A stretch of 15,450 bases of DNA from JAADHU01 sp964446495. Its GTDB lineage: Bacteria > Pseudomonadota > Gammaproteobacteria > Steroidobacterales > Woeseiaceae. Positions 7,113-13,141 of this stretch are shown piece after piece. Where the stretch lies: assembly GCA_964446495.1 (NCBI GenBank), contig CAYUOY010000094.1, forward strand, positions 1-15,450, in the 5' to 3' direction. The translations under genes and the position numbers were made by a program. The stretch's first letter is position 1. Each line of letters begins with the position of its first letter. The notes beneath the pieces are model-generated. The model did not search any database, was not told the origin of the DNA, and saw only the letters and a program-made list of their open reading frames with translations.

Positions 7113-8344
7113 TGTTCAGCTTTTTCTCCGCATCGGTAAGCAAAGACCTGGCACGCTGGCGTCAGGATAGAGCCGTGCTGTTGATCTGGCTGGGCATTCC
7201 ATTTCTGCTTGGCGGCCTCATGACGGTGATGATGGACGGTGGCGGTGGCTCGCCAAGCGGTGTATTGCTCATTGCCGACCAGGATGGTTCGCTACTGAGC
7301 GGATTGGTGGTCGGTGCCTACAGTCAGGATCAGCTCGGCGAGCTGATTGTGGTGGAGAAAGTATCTGTCCAGGAAGGCGAGGCACGGATTAACGATGGTG
7401 ACGCGAGTGGCTTCCTGACTATTCCTCCTGGTTTCCAGGATGCGTTCCTGAATGAAACGCCCGTAACGCTGACGCTGAAGACCAATCCCGCGCAAATCAT
7501 TCTTCCTGGCATCATCGAGGACGTCACTGAGATTCTGCTCGACCTCGGTTTCTACGCCCAGCGCCTGCTGGGGCCTGAGATTCAACAAATACAGAATGCT
7601 GGCTCGCTCAGCCTGCCTGATGATCTGCTCGTTGCGGGTATCTCCGTTGACGTACAAAACAAGATCAGCAAGGTGGCACCAAAACTCTCACCGCCATTGC
7701 TTGACGTTGTCGTCGTCGAGCCTCCGCCGGAAGAGCCGCAACCCGACATGGCGTTACTGTTTCTCCCGGGCATCATCCTCATGGCGGTTTTGTTCTCGTC
7801 GAACAGCCTGGCGGCCGACTATTGGGCAGAGCGGGAAAAAGGAACGTTGCGCCGGCTTGTGTCTGCGCCGGGCGTGCTATCCGGTTTTGTCGCGGGTAAG
7901 GCCGTCGCTGCGCTGGCTATTATTGGAATCATTGCGGGGATAACGCTGCTAGTCGGCTTTGCTTATCACGATATTGCGTGGAACAAGTTTATTCCGTCGC
8001 TCCTGTGGGTATCGTTCGGTGGTGTTGGCTTGTTTGCCTGGTTTGCCGCCTTGCAGATGATGTTTCCGAATAGCCGGGCTGCGAACCTGATTACGACGTT
8101 ATTGCTCTTCCCGCTGATGATGGCGGGTGGAAGTTTCTTTCCATTGGCGGCATTGCCCGACTCGATCGCGAGCATAGGGCGTTTGTCCCCGAACGGATTT
8201 ATCGTTGACCGATTGTCCGGCGAGTTAACGGCAACGGCTGCGTGGTCAATCGACGCTGGCAGCTGGCTGACGCTGGCCGCAATAACCCTGAGTGGTCTCG
8301 CAATAAGCACGTGGCGACTTCGCAGTGGTTTCGCGGATAAGTGA
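7112..8344 (+). CDS. ABC-2 type transporter permease, first of two
   Basis: Inner-membrane subunit of an ABC-2 exporter. Layout: a short cytoplasmic N-terminus, one membrane segment at about residues 22-41 (LLIWLGIPFLLGGLMTV), a large extracytoplasmic domain to about 215, then a cluster of about five membrane segments to the C-terminus. After the second membrane segment comes EREKGTLRRLVSAP, the hallmark cytoplasmic loop of ABC-2 permeases thought to contact the ATPase. The starting GTG overlaps the ATPase stop by one base (TAGTG), so translation is probably coupled; there is no separate strong ribosome binding site. The long periplasmic domain and pairing with a second, different permease resemble YbhFSR/YhhJ- or NatAB-type heteromeric exporters. 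Substrate unknown. Confidence 0.93.
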   Translation: MFSFFSASVSKDLARWRQDRAVLLIWLGIPFLLGGLMTVMMDGGGGSPSGVLLIADQDGSLLSGLVVGAYSQDQLGELIVVEKVSVQEGEARINDGDASGFLTIPPGFQDAFLNETPVTLTLKTNPAQIILPGIIEDVTEILLDLGFYAQRLLGPEIQQIQNAGSLSLPDDLLVAGISVDVQNKISKVAPKLSPPLLDVVVVEPPPEEPQPDMALLFLPGIILMAVLFSSNSLAADYWAEREKGTLRRLVSAPGVLSGFVAGKAVAALAIIGIIAGITLLVGFAYHDIAWNKFIPSLLWVSFGGVGLFAWFAALQMMFPNSRAANLITTLLLFPLMMAGGSFFPLAALPDSIASIGRLSPNGFIVDRLSGELTATAAWSIDAGSWLTLAAITLSGLAISTWRLRSGFADK

Positions 8345-8348
8345 CGGA

Positions 8349-9497
8349 ATGAAGAACATACTTTTCATCGCGTGGCAGGACGTTCGCAGCCAGATGCGGC
8401 AGGGGTCGACACTGCTCTGGGTTTTCGTAATGCCACCGATATTTTTCTTCTTCATTGGGACGGTGACCGGCGGCTTCTCCTCGGGAGTTAGCGGAGGGCA
8501 GGCGACCCCGCTGACCGTCGTCGCCGAATCACCCGGTTTTCTGAAAGAGCAGATCGACCTGCGCCTTTCGGCAAACCAGTTTGAGGCAGAGTGGGTCGAA
8601 ACAATTGACTCAACCGCTGAAGGGGACGTGCCGGCACGCATACTGTCTTTCGACACCAGCATGAGTGACAAGGTGCTGGCCGGGGAACAGGTTCAGGCAA
8701 GCTACGAGACGAGTGCAAATTCTTTGACTCGCGAGTTTGAAGAGATACGTATTAAACGAGCGCTGTACACGGTGCTGGCCGACATTGTAATCGCGGATGC
8801 AACGACTGGACCACTCAGTGCCGAGGCATTGATCAGCCTGAACAACGCGCCACGCGTGTGGCAACTGGACGTGTCACCTGCGGGAGCACGCCTCATTATT
8901 CCCTCAGGCTTCCAGCAGGCGGTTCCTGGTATTCTTGTCATGTTCACACTCCTTGTCTTGTTGACGAGCAGCAGCACGATGCTGGTACAGGAAAGAAAGC
9001 AGGGTTTGCTTAGGCGACTCGCATCCACACCGATTTCAAAAGCTGAACTCATCGCTGGCAAGTGGGATGGGCGCATGGTGCTCGCTACTGTGCAGATCCT
9101 GGTTGCCCTTGTCGTTGGCACGTTCCTGTTCCGCATGGACTGGGGACCCAACCCTGGCATGGTTATCCTGGTGTTACTGGCGTGGGGTGGTTTCTGTGCA
9201 TCCGCGGGACTTTGGCTCGGAACCGTGGCCAACACCGAGGCGCAGGCGGCAGGACTTGGCGTGCTCGCAGCGAATGCACTTGCTGCGCTGGGTGGCTGCT
9301 GGTGGCCCATCGAAATTACGCCGGCGTGGATGCAGTTCGTGCAAAAGCTGCTACCTACCGGTTGGACAATGGACGCACTTCACAAGCTCATCAGTTTTCA
9401 GGCGGGTGCGGCGTCGGTTATTCCTAATATTGCTATGTTGTTGGTTGCGGCTGCTGTTTTCGGTTGGCTGGCTGTGCGTCGTTTTCGTCATGAGTAA
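8349..9497 (+). CDS. ABC-2 type transporter permease, second of two
   Basis: Partner permease of the preceding gene, with the same architecture: membrane segment near residues 20-40 (LLWVFVMPPIFFFFIG), a large extracytoplasmic domain to about 200, then five or so membrane segments. QERKQGLLRRLASTP, about 40% from the C-terminus, is the equivalent ATPase-contact loop. The two permeases differ in sequence, so the transporter is probably a heterodimer of permeases on an ATPase dimer. I chose the ATG at 8349, four bases after the previous stop; a GTG at 8325 is in frame but would overlap the upstream gene by 20 bp and add eight residues with no family support. No accessory gene such as a periplasmic adaptor or outer-membrane channel follows. 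Confidence 0.93.
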   Translation: MKNILFIAWQDVRSQMRQGSTLLWVFVMPPIFFFFIGTVTGGFSSGVSGGQATPLTVVAESPGFLKEQIDLRLSANQFEAEWVETIDSTAEGDVPARILSFDTSMSDKVLAGEQVQASYETSANSLTREFEEIRIKRALYTVLADIVIADATTGPLSAEALISLNNAPRVWQLDVSPAGARLIIPSGFQQAVPGILVMFTLLVLLTSSSTMLVQERKQGLLRRLASTPISKAELIAGKWDGRMVLATVQILVALVVGTFLFRMDWGPNPGMVILVLLAWGGFCASAGLWLGTVANTEAQAAGLGVLAANALAALGGCWWPIEITPAWMQFVQKLLPTGWTMDALHKLISFQAGAASVIPNIAMLLVAAAVFGWLAVRRFRHE

Positions 9498-9507
9498 GGG
9501 GGAATTC

Positions 9508-9558
9508 ATGCATAACCGATTACTTAGAATAGTCGCAAAACTCCGGAGGATGACGTAA
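9508..9558 (+). CDS. Possible 16-residue small ORF after the exporter operon
   Basis: Eleven bases after the second permease stop is an ATG preceded at good distance by AAGGGGGA, encoding the short basic peptide MHNRLLRIVAKLRRMT. The ribosome binding site is better than those of the two permeases. It could be a translated small peptide, the start of a lost fourth gene, or chance. No family is recognised. Confidence 0.2.
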   Translation: MHNRLLRIVAKLRRMT

Positions 9559-9696
9559 CGCCACTCGGCTATTGCAATGGCCTTGCTACGCTTCTTCGTC
9601 TATCTTGATTGTGTTCGCGCAATATTGGTTACCAGGAATCGTACGTGATGGATATCAATAATCAGCGGTGCGCTTGTCTAACGCTCGCCGACACGA

Positions 9697-10491
9697 TCAG
9701 TCGGCAAGCAGAGTGATAAGATTCGTTGATACCTTGTCTGCCATCGCTTCGAAGTTCCAGTCATAGTCCGACGATAGTAGTGGGCCGATATCGGCGATAA
9801 AATTCGGGTTGCCTCGTTTGGCCGCCAAATTGGTTTCAAACTGCGCTCGTGTGAGGTGGTGGCCGCCGCTGTCCATGTATGCGGTGAAGATTTCAATTAT
9901 CGCATCTGAATCGGCATTAGGGTTGTCCAGCGCAACTGCCAAATCGAAAAGGTCACGCCCTTTGCTGCGCTGATATAAGGCGCGAAGCTTTGTACCTAGA
10001 AGCTCATTTAATTCGTACGTCTTGATCTGGCAGGATCCATCAAACCACCGAGAAGAAACGTTGTATGGAGTGTCTACGAAGCCATTTACTGAAAAATGCT
10101 CGCGCGTGTTGATCTCCACTTTGAGCCGGAGCGGTACACCTGGGGTTCCCTCAGAATTGAACCTGTAGGTGAATGTGACCCTTCCTTGGGATTGTTTATA
10201 GCGCGGATCTCCTAGCCATGGATTCAATACTTCCCGAATTGCCTCCATGATCGGGCCGGCGGGCTCTTGCTCCACCTGAACCAGGTCGATATCTTCGGAG
10301 TAACGAGCCGGCGGTTTGACGTGCAGTTTGTATAGCGCTGTGCCGCCTCGAAATGCCAGCGCCTTATGCAGCACTGGATGCGAAAAGATATCTACCAGCG
10401 CTTTGCTCATAACAAGATCCTGTTCTACTTGGGCATCATCGATCCAGGGCGCTTCGGCTCTCCACTCTGTGACGTAGTCATGCGGTATCAC
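9697..10491 (-). CDS. abiEii: AbiEii/AbiGii-type nucleotidyltransferase toxin
   Basis: Toxin of the type IV AbiE system, a DNA polymerase beta-like nucleotidyltransferase. Characterised members provide abortive-infection phage resistance or stabilise mobile DNA; the related MenT toxin modifies tRNA. Motifs: GGTALYK (49-55); RYSEDIDL (63-70) with the two metal-binding acidic residues D67 and D69; LKVEINTRE (123-131), with E126 as a likely further acidic residue; LLGTKLRALYQRSKGRDLFDL (about 164-184), the conserved basic block thought to bind nucleotide. All are intact and the 264-aa length is normal, so the toxin is probably functional. The GTG start shares one base with the antitoxin stop (TAGTG), with GGA about 9 bases upstream, so the toxin is probably translated by coupling, which keeps it tied to antitoxin synthesis. 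Convergent with the ABC operon, stop to stop about 200 bp. Confidence 0.93.
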   Translation of the reverse strand: MIPHDYVTEWRAEAPWIDDAQVEQDLVMSKALVDIFSHPVLHKALAFRGGTALYKLHVKPPARYSEDIDLVQVEQEPAGPIMEAIREVLNPWLGDPRYKQSQGRVTFTYRFNSEGTPGVPLRLKVEINTREHFSVNGFVDTPYNVSSRWFDGSCQIKTYELNELLGTKLRALYQRSKGRDLFDLAVALDNPNADSDAIIEIFTAYMDSGGHHLTRAQFETNLAAKRGNPNFIADIGPLLSSDYDWNFEAMADKVSTNLITLLAD

Positions 10492-11291
10492 TATTCTGGT
10501 TCCAATTCTGTATTGACCATGATCTTCCAGTTAGTGTCCCGGTGCGGATTTGTTGATGGGCTTTCAGGCGCTAAAAAAGTGTACTCGCTCACTTTGTCAC
10601 GCACATACGATTGCAACGGCTCTGCGACGCTGCTTGCTCCCACCAGATCAAGCACGTAACCCAGTCTTTGGGCCCAACGTAGTGGCGCGGACGCTGCGGC
10701 CGCAGGCAGGAGCACAGGATCTATGGACTCGGCGAGATCAGTGAGGATCGTGGCAACGTTATCAAGCCCGCCAGCGTGTCGTGGATATCCAATAAGGTCA
10801 ATCGCGGTCGATTCAGGTGTTGACACGCGAATCTCGCCACGAGGTGTATTGAATGTCCGGGTTGGTACTTCCATGATGCGTTTGCGGGCCATAAAAACCA
10901 CACGCACTTTGCCACACTCGATGGGTCGCCGGTTCTTTTCAAGAAAAACCTGGAATTGCTGTGGTCTGTGGTGGGCTGCGCCATAAAATTGCGCCGCGGA
11001 TAGCAATCCAATGTAGTACATCTGTTGTTTTTGCTGCATGAGTGACGGGATAAACTGGTCCGCCGGTAGGCAACCAAGCGACCGGTAGTCGGGCGGAATA
11101 ATGACGTAAAATCCGCGAGCTGGCGATGCTATACGCGACTGCCTGGCAAGGCGGTTGAGGGCCAGCTTAGTGGCGTCAGCCGAGACGCCCAGCGCCGCAC
11201 GGGCCTCGCGCGAGGTAAAATGGTGGCGACCGCTGGATGCAAGCTGGTCGATATAGTCTCTTGCGTTAAGTTGGCGAAATGGTGATTTCAC
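10491..11291 (-). CDS. abiEi: AbiEi-type antitoxin / autorepressor
   Basis: Antitoxin partner of AbiEii. In studied systems AbiEi has an N-terminal winged-helix domain that binds inverted repeats in its own promoter and a C-terminal domain that provides antitoxicity. Here residues about 12-65 give the winged helix (HFTSREARAALGVSADATKL, then a GFYVI wing). Residues 92-116 (YYIGLLSAAQFYGAAHHRP region) and 157-180 (STPESTAIDLIGYPRHAGG region) are the recognisable AbiEi C-terminal blocks. Length (266 aa) is normal. The only plausible start is the GTG at 11291: no ATG follows before the winged helix. That GTG lies inside the left arm of the large inverted repeat at 11290-11328, so repression and possibly translation are controlled at the start codon itself. 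First gene of the two-gene operon. Confidence 0.92.
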   Translation of the reverse strand: MKSPFRQLNARDYIDQLASSGRHHFTSREARAALGVSADATKLALNRLARQSRIASPARGFYVIIPPDYRSLGCLPADQFIPSLMQQKQQMYYIGLLSAAQFYGAAHHRPQQFQVFLEKNRRPIECGKVRVVFMARKRIMEVPTRTFNTPRGEIRVSTPESTAIDLIGYPRHAGGLDNVATILTDLAESIDPVLLPAAAASAPLRWAQRLGYVLDLVGASSVAEPLQSYVRDKVSEYTFLAPESPSTNPHRDTNWKIMVNTELEPE

Positions 11292-11336
11292 TCGCGTAAA
11301 GTATCACTTATAGATGCTTTACGCGAGTAATGCGGG
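11282..11336. repeat. 55-bp segment duplicated exactly on the far side of the N gap
   Basis: Bases 11282-11336, ending at the first N, are identical to 11437-11491, which begin right after the last N. The two copies abut the gap exactly and are 55 bp long. This is the pattern of two contigs sharing one k-mer of 55, not of a biological duplication. If the copies are one, AbiEi upstream DNA continues straight into base 11492. Confidence 0.9.
11290..11328. promoter_or_regulatory. Inverted-repeat operator over the abiEi start codon
   Basis: Arms ACTCGCGTAAAGTATC (11290-11305) and GATGCTTTACGCGAGT (11313-11328) are complementary at 15 of 16 positions around a 7-base centre. AbiEi antitoxins are known to repress their promoter by binding inverted repeats, so this is the likely operator. 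The abiEi GTG is at 11291, within the proximal arm. In the transcript the same sequence could fold into a hairpin that hides the start codon. Minus-strand -10-like boxes in the region (TATAAG, GATACT) are weak, so the exact promoter is not assigned. Confidence 0.75.
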
Positions 11337-11436
11337 NNNNNNNNNNNNNNNNNNNNNNNNNNNNNNNNNNNNNNNNNNNNNNNNNNNNNNNNNNNNNNNN
11401 NNNNNNNNNNNNNNNNNNNNNNNNNNNNNNNNNNNN
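11337..11436. other. Scaffold gap (100 N), probably spurious
   Basis: Exactly 100 undetermined bases between two identical 55-bp ends. The scaffolder most likely failed to merge overlapping contigs, so no sequence need be missing and the true length here may be 155 bp shorter. Confidence 0.9.
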
Positions 11437-11491
11437 GTGATTTCACTCGCGTAAAGTATCACTTATAGATGCTTTACGCGAGTAATGCGGG
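11437..11491. repeat. Second copy of the 55-bp segment at the gap edge
   Basis: Exact copy of 11282-11336, including the whole abiE operator. If it were a real second operator it would be unusual; the abutment with the N run makes an assembly duplicate far more likely. Confidence 0.9.
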
Positions 11492-11622
11492 GTTTTGGTC
11501 TAAGCGCATCGACGACAAAATCGGAGTTAACGAATGCCAACAGGACTTGATTTGAGGCGTTTTTTCGCTTCGATGGTCAGCTTGTAAAGCAACAGGTCCC
11601 GCACATAAGACGGCTTGCCTTC

Positions 11623-11802
11623 CTACGAGTGCAAAGCCCTCTTAACCGCTTTAGGCTCTTTCTGCATAACACGCAGCAGGGTACGCGCAGCTCCCGTGGG
11701 TTCACGTCGGCCTTGCTCCCAGTTCTGCAATGTTCTTGCGCTGACGTTCAGAAAAAGTGCCATCTGGGATTGCGACATGCCGAAGTCTTTCCGGAAAAGG
11801 TG
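11623..11802 (-). pseudogene. Truncated XRE-type helix-turn-helix antitoxin remnant
   Basis: The minus strand from the ATG at 11778 to TAG at 11623 encodes 51 residues beginning MSQSQMALFLNVSARTLQNW and continuing with EQGRREPTGAARTLLRVMQK. This is the classic C-terminal helix-turn-helix of the small antitoxins paired with RelE/HigB-like toxins (SQ..FA..L.VS..TLQ.WEQGRR.P.G.A..LL). Eight more codons upstream (HLFRKDFG) extend the similarity to 11802, where TGA interrupts the frame. The usual N-terminal half (about 40-50 residues) and the partner toxin are missing. The break coincides with GGTGTCAGGTTTATTT (11800-11815), which resembles the end of a REP-type repeat. The remaining ORF could in principle still be made as a bare DNA-binding domain. 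Confidence 0.65.
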
Positions 11803-12037
11803 TCAGGTTTATTTAGGATCTTACTCGTTTGTTCATAACTCCATCCTCTCAAGATATGGAGTCTCCGGGAATTCCGGGGCGGTTCACTGGGTCACTTTTT
11901 CGCTGGTTTCACATATATTTGGCAAGACCGCCCGGAAATAGCAGCGGCGTCCTATCTTGCAGTATTGGTATTATTACAATGGGATTCCCGGAACAAAAAA
12001 TTAATAAATGTCGATAGCTTCAAGACATAGCCGCGAA
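11803..12037. other. Non-coding stretch with nested inverted repeats between the XRE remnant and tacAT
   Basis: No gene is supported here. TCCGGGAAT (11864-11872) is repeated inverted as ATTCCCGGA (11985-11993), about 112 bp apart. Just inside lies CCGGGGCGGTT (11874-11884), opposed by GACCGCCCGG (11926-11935), matching apart from one extra G. Together with the REP-like edge at 11800-11815 this suggests a small non-autonomous element that inserted into the XRE gene, but I cannot define its exact ends or a target duplication. Confidence 0.4.
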
Positions 12038-12067
12038 TTTACATCGTACGGATAATTGCCGTACAAT
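12038..12067 (+). promoter_or_regulatory. tacAT promoter with overlapping palindromic operator
   Basis: TTTACA (12038-12043) and TACAAT (12062-12067), each one mismatch from consensus, are 18 bp apart. Between and overlapping them is the palindrome GTACGG (12046-12051) / CCGTAC (12059-12064) with a 7-base centre, reaching into the -10 box. TacA-TacT complexes are known to repress their own promoter, and a ribbon-helix-helix antitoxin bound here would block polymerase. Transcription would start near 12074, shortly before the ribosome binding site, which also rules out the upstream ATG at 12066 as the start. Confidence 0.7.
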
Positions 12068-12089
12068 GCGTTTCCACGAGGCAGGTGAT

Positions 12090-12365
12090 ATGGCGACCAA
12101 ACTGACAAAGAATGAACGGCTGGAGCTGCGATGCACAAAGGGGCAGCGGCGTCTAATCGATCAGGCCGTTGAACTGCACGGCGGTAGCCTGACAGATTTC
12201 GTCCTCGGCGCGGCGCAAGAGAAAGCAATGCAGACCATTCGCGAATACCAGGTGTTACAGCTTGGCCGGCGGGACAGCTTGCAGCTTGTTCACGCATTGT
12301 TGAATGCGCCGGCACCGAATGCGCGGCTCAAGAAGGCCGCGCGGCGCTACGCTTCGGCGAGCTAG
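12090..12365 (+). CDS. tacA: TacA-like antitoxin (DUF1778, ribbon-helix-helix)
   Basis: Antitoxin of a TacAT module: it neutralises the acetyltransferase toxin encoded immediately downstream and represses the operon. The N-terminal ribbon-helix-helix is visible (RLELRCTKGQRRLIDQAVEL, about 10-29, then GGSLTDFVLGAAQEKA). The C-terminal part (LLNAPAPNARLKKAARRY) is the flexible tail expected to wrap the toxin; APxPNxxLxxA is typical of this family. Length 91 aa is normal. I chose the ATG at 12090: GAGG (12078-12081) lies 8 bases upstream. The ATG at 12066 would add eight residues, has no ribosome binding site and overlaps the -10 box. The toxin start codon follows the stop without any gap. Confidence 0.92.
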   Translation: MATKLTKNERLELRCTKGQRRLIDQAVELHGGSLTDFVLGAAQEKAMQTIREYQVLQLGRRDSLQLVHALLNAPAPNARLKKAARRYASAS

Positions 12366-12872
12366 GTGCTGCAGATTGGGGTTCTGGACGGGCGCGTCCA
12401 TGACCGTCGAAGTTTCCAGTGTGGCGTCGCGCCACTCGACCACTACTTCAAGACACAGGCCGCTCAGGATATGGCCAAGCGTGTGGCGGTTTGTTATGTG
12501 CTGGCAGATGATGAAAAGGCGAGGACGGTCTGCGGGTTTTACACCTTATCTAATCTGAGTATTGAACTGACGGAGATTCCGCCGGACAAGAGTCGTCTTT
12601 TCCCCAGGTATCCAGAACTGCCTGCCATCCTGCTGGGGCGACTCGCAGTCGATCAGGCGTTTCGCGGTCGCGGTTTTGGAGAGTGCCTGTTGATTGATTC
12701 CCTGAAGCGCGCGCTCGCATCGTCAAAGGTAACGGGTGCTGCGGTGGTGGTTGTTGATGCAAAGAGCGAGGCAGGCCGCAAATTTTATCAGCGCTATGGA
12801 TTCAGGCGTTTTGTTGGTGTTGCCGATCGATTGTTCATTCCCATGGAAACGCTGGAAAAAATGCCGGAGTGA
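12366..12872 (+). CDS. tacT: TacT-like GNAT acetyltransferase toxin
   Basis: GNAT-fold toxin of the TacT/AtaT class. Characterised members use acetyl-CoA to acetylate the amino group of aminoacyl-tRNAs, stopping translation. Motifs: FQCGVAPLDHYF (17-28), the typical N-terminal block; LLGRLAVDQAFRGRGFGECL (89-108) containing the acetyl-CoA pyrophosphate loop RGRGFG; VVVDAKSEAGRKFYQRYGF (128-146), in which Y141 matches the catalytic tyrosine of TacT; RLFIPMETL at the end. All are intact at 168 aa, so the toxin is probably active. It starts with GTG directly after the antitoxin stop, without its own clear ribosome binding site, so translation is probably coupled to tacA. Confidence 0.94.
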   Translation: MLQIGVLDGRVHDRRSFQCGVAPLDHYFKTQAAQDMAKRVAVCYVLADDEKARTVCGFYTLSNLSIELTEIPPDKSRLFPRYPELPAILLGRLAVDQAFRGRGFGECLLIDSLKRALASSKVTGAAVVVVDAKSEAGRKFYQRYGFRRFVGVADRLFIPMETLEKMPE

Positions 12873-12903
12873 TCGTGTACAGGGGTAACACAGGCAACGA
12901 AAC

Positions 12904-12925
12904 AGGGGTCGAATCGATTCTTCAG
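12904..12925 (+). repeat. Half copy of the GGGGTCGAACCGA repeat
   Basis: CAGGGGTCGAATCGATTCTT at about 12903-12922 matches the left arm and centre of the palindromic element at 5910-5954, with single-base changes, but there is no right arm. It lies about 30 bp after the tacT stop and seems to be a decayed or one-sided copy. Confidence 0.55.
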
Positions 12926-12939
12926 TTGCCCAACCTTGG

Positions 12940-12983
12940 CCTGCCACGCCTACGAGTCGGCTTGAGTGTGGCAGGAGCTTTTC
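12940..12983 (+). terminator. Possible terminator of the tacAT operon
   Basis: CCTGCCAC (12940-12947) and GTGGCAGG (12968-12975) form a perfect 8-bp GC-rich stem with a 20-base loop, followed by AGCTTTTC. Position about 70 bp after the toxin stop is suitable, but the loop is long and the T-run short, so function is uncertain. A smaller GCCTC/GAGGC hairpin follows at 13034-13046. Nothing else in 12873-13141 resembles a gene. Confidence 0.35.
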
Positions 12984-13141
12984 ATCGAGAGTTATCCTCG
13001 AATACCCCGATACAATAGCAGCAATAACAGGGAGCCTCGCGGAGGCGAAGTGGGCTGTGCCGGAATAAATTATTGAAGCGGCATTAGGCCGTCTCGATGG
13101 TTGGATGACCAATGTTTCTTACGATGCCTTGCCTTTCTTAC

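Noticed and set aside
8702..9310. Minus-strand ORF of 202 codons opposite the second permease
   Set aside because: Antisense shadow; the plus strand carries the ABC-2 motif and membrane segments.
9685..9705. GCCGAC/GTCGGC hairpin around the abiEii stop as a terminator
   Set aside because: Six-bp stem around the stop codon itself with no U-run on the minus strand; too weak to call.
11829..12017. Plus-strand ORF of 62 codons upstream of tacA
   Set aside because: No ribosome binding site or recognisable motif; overlaps nested inverted repeats that look like a mobile remnant.
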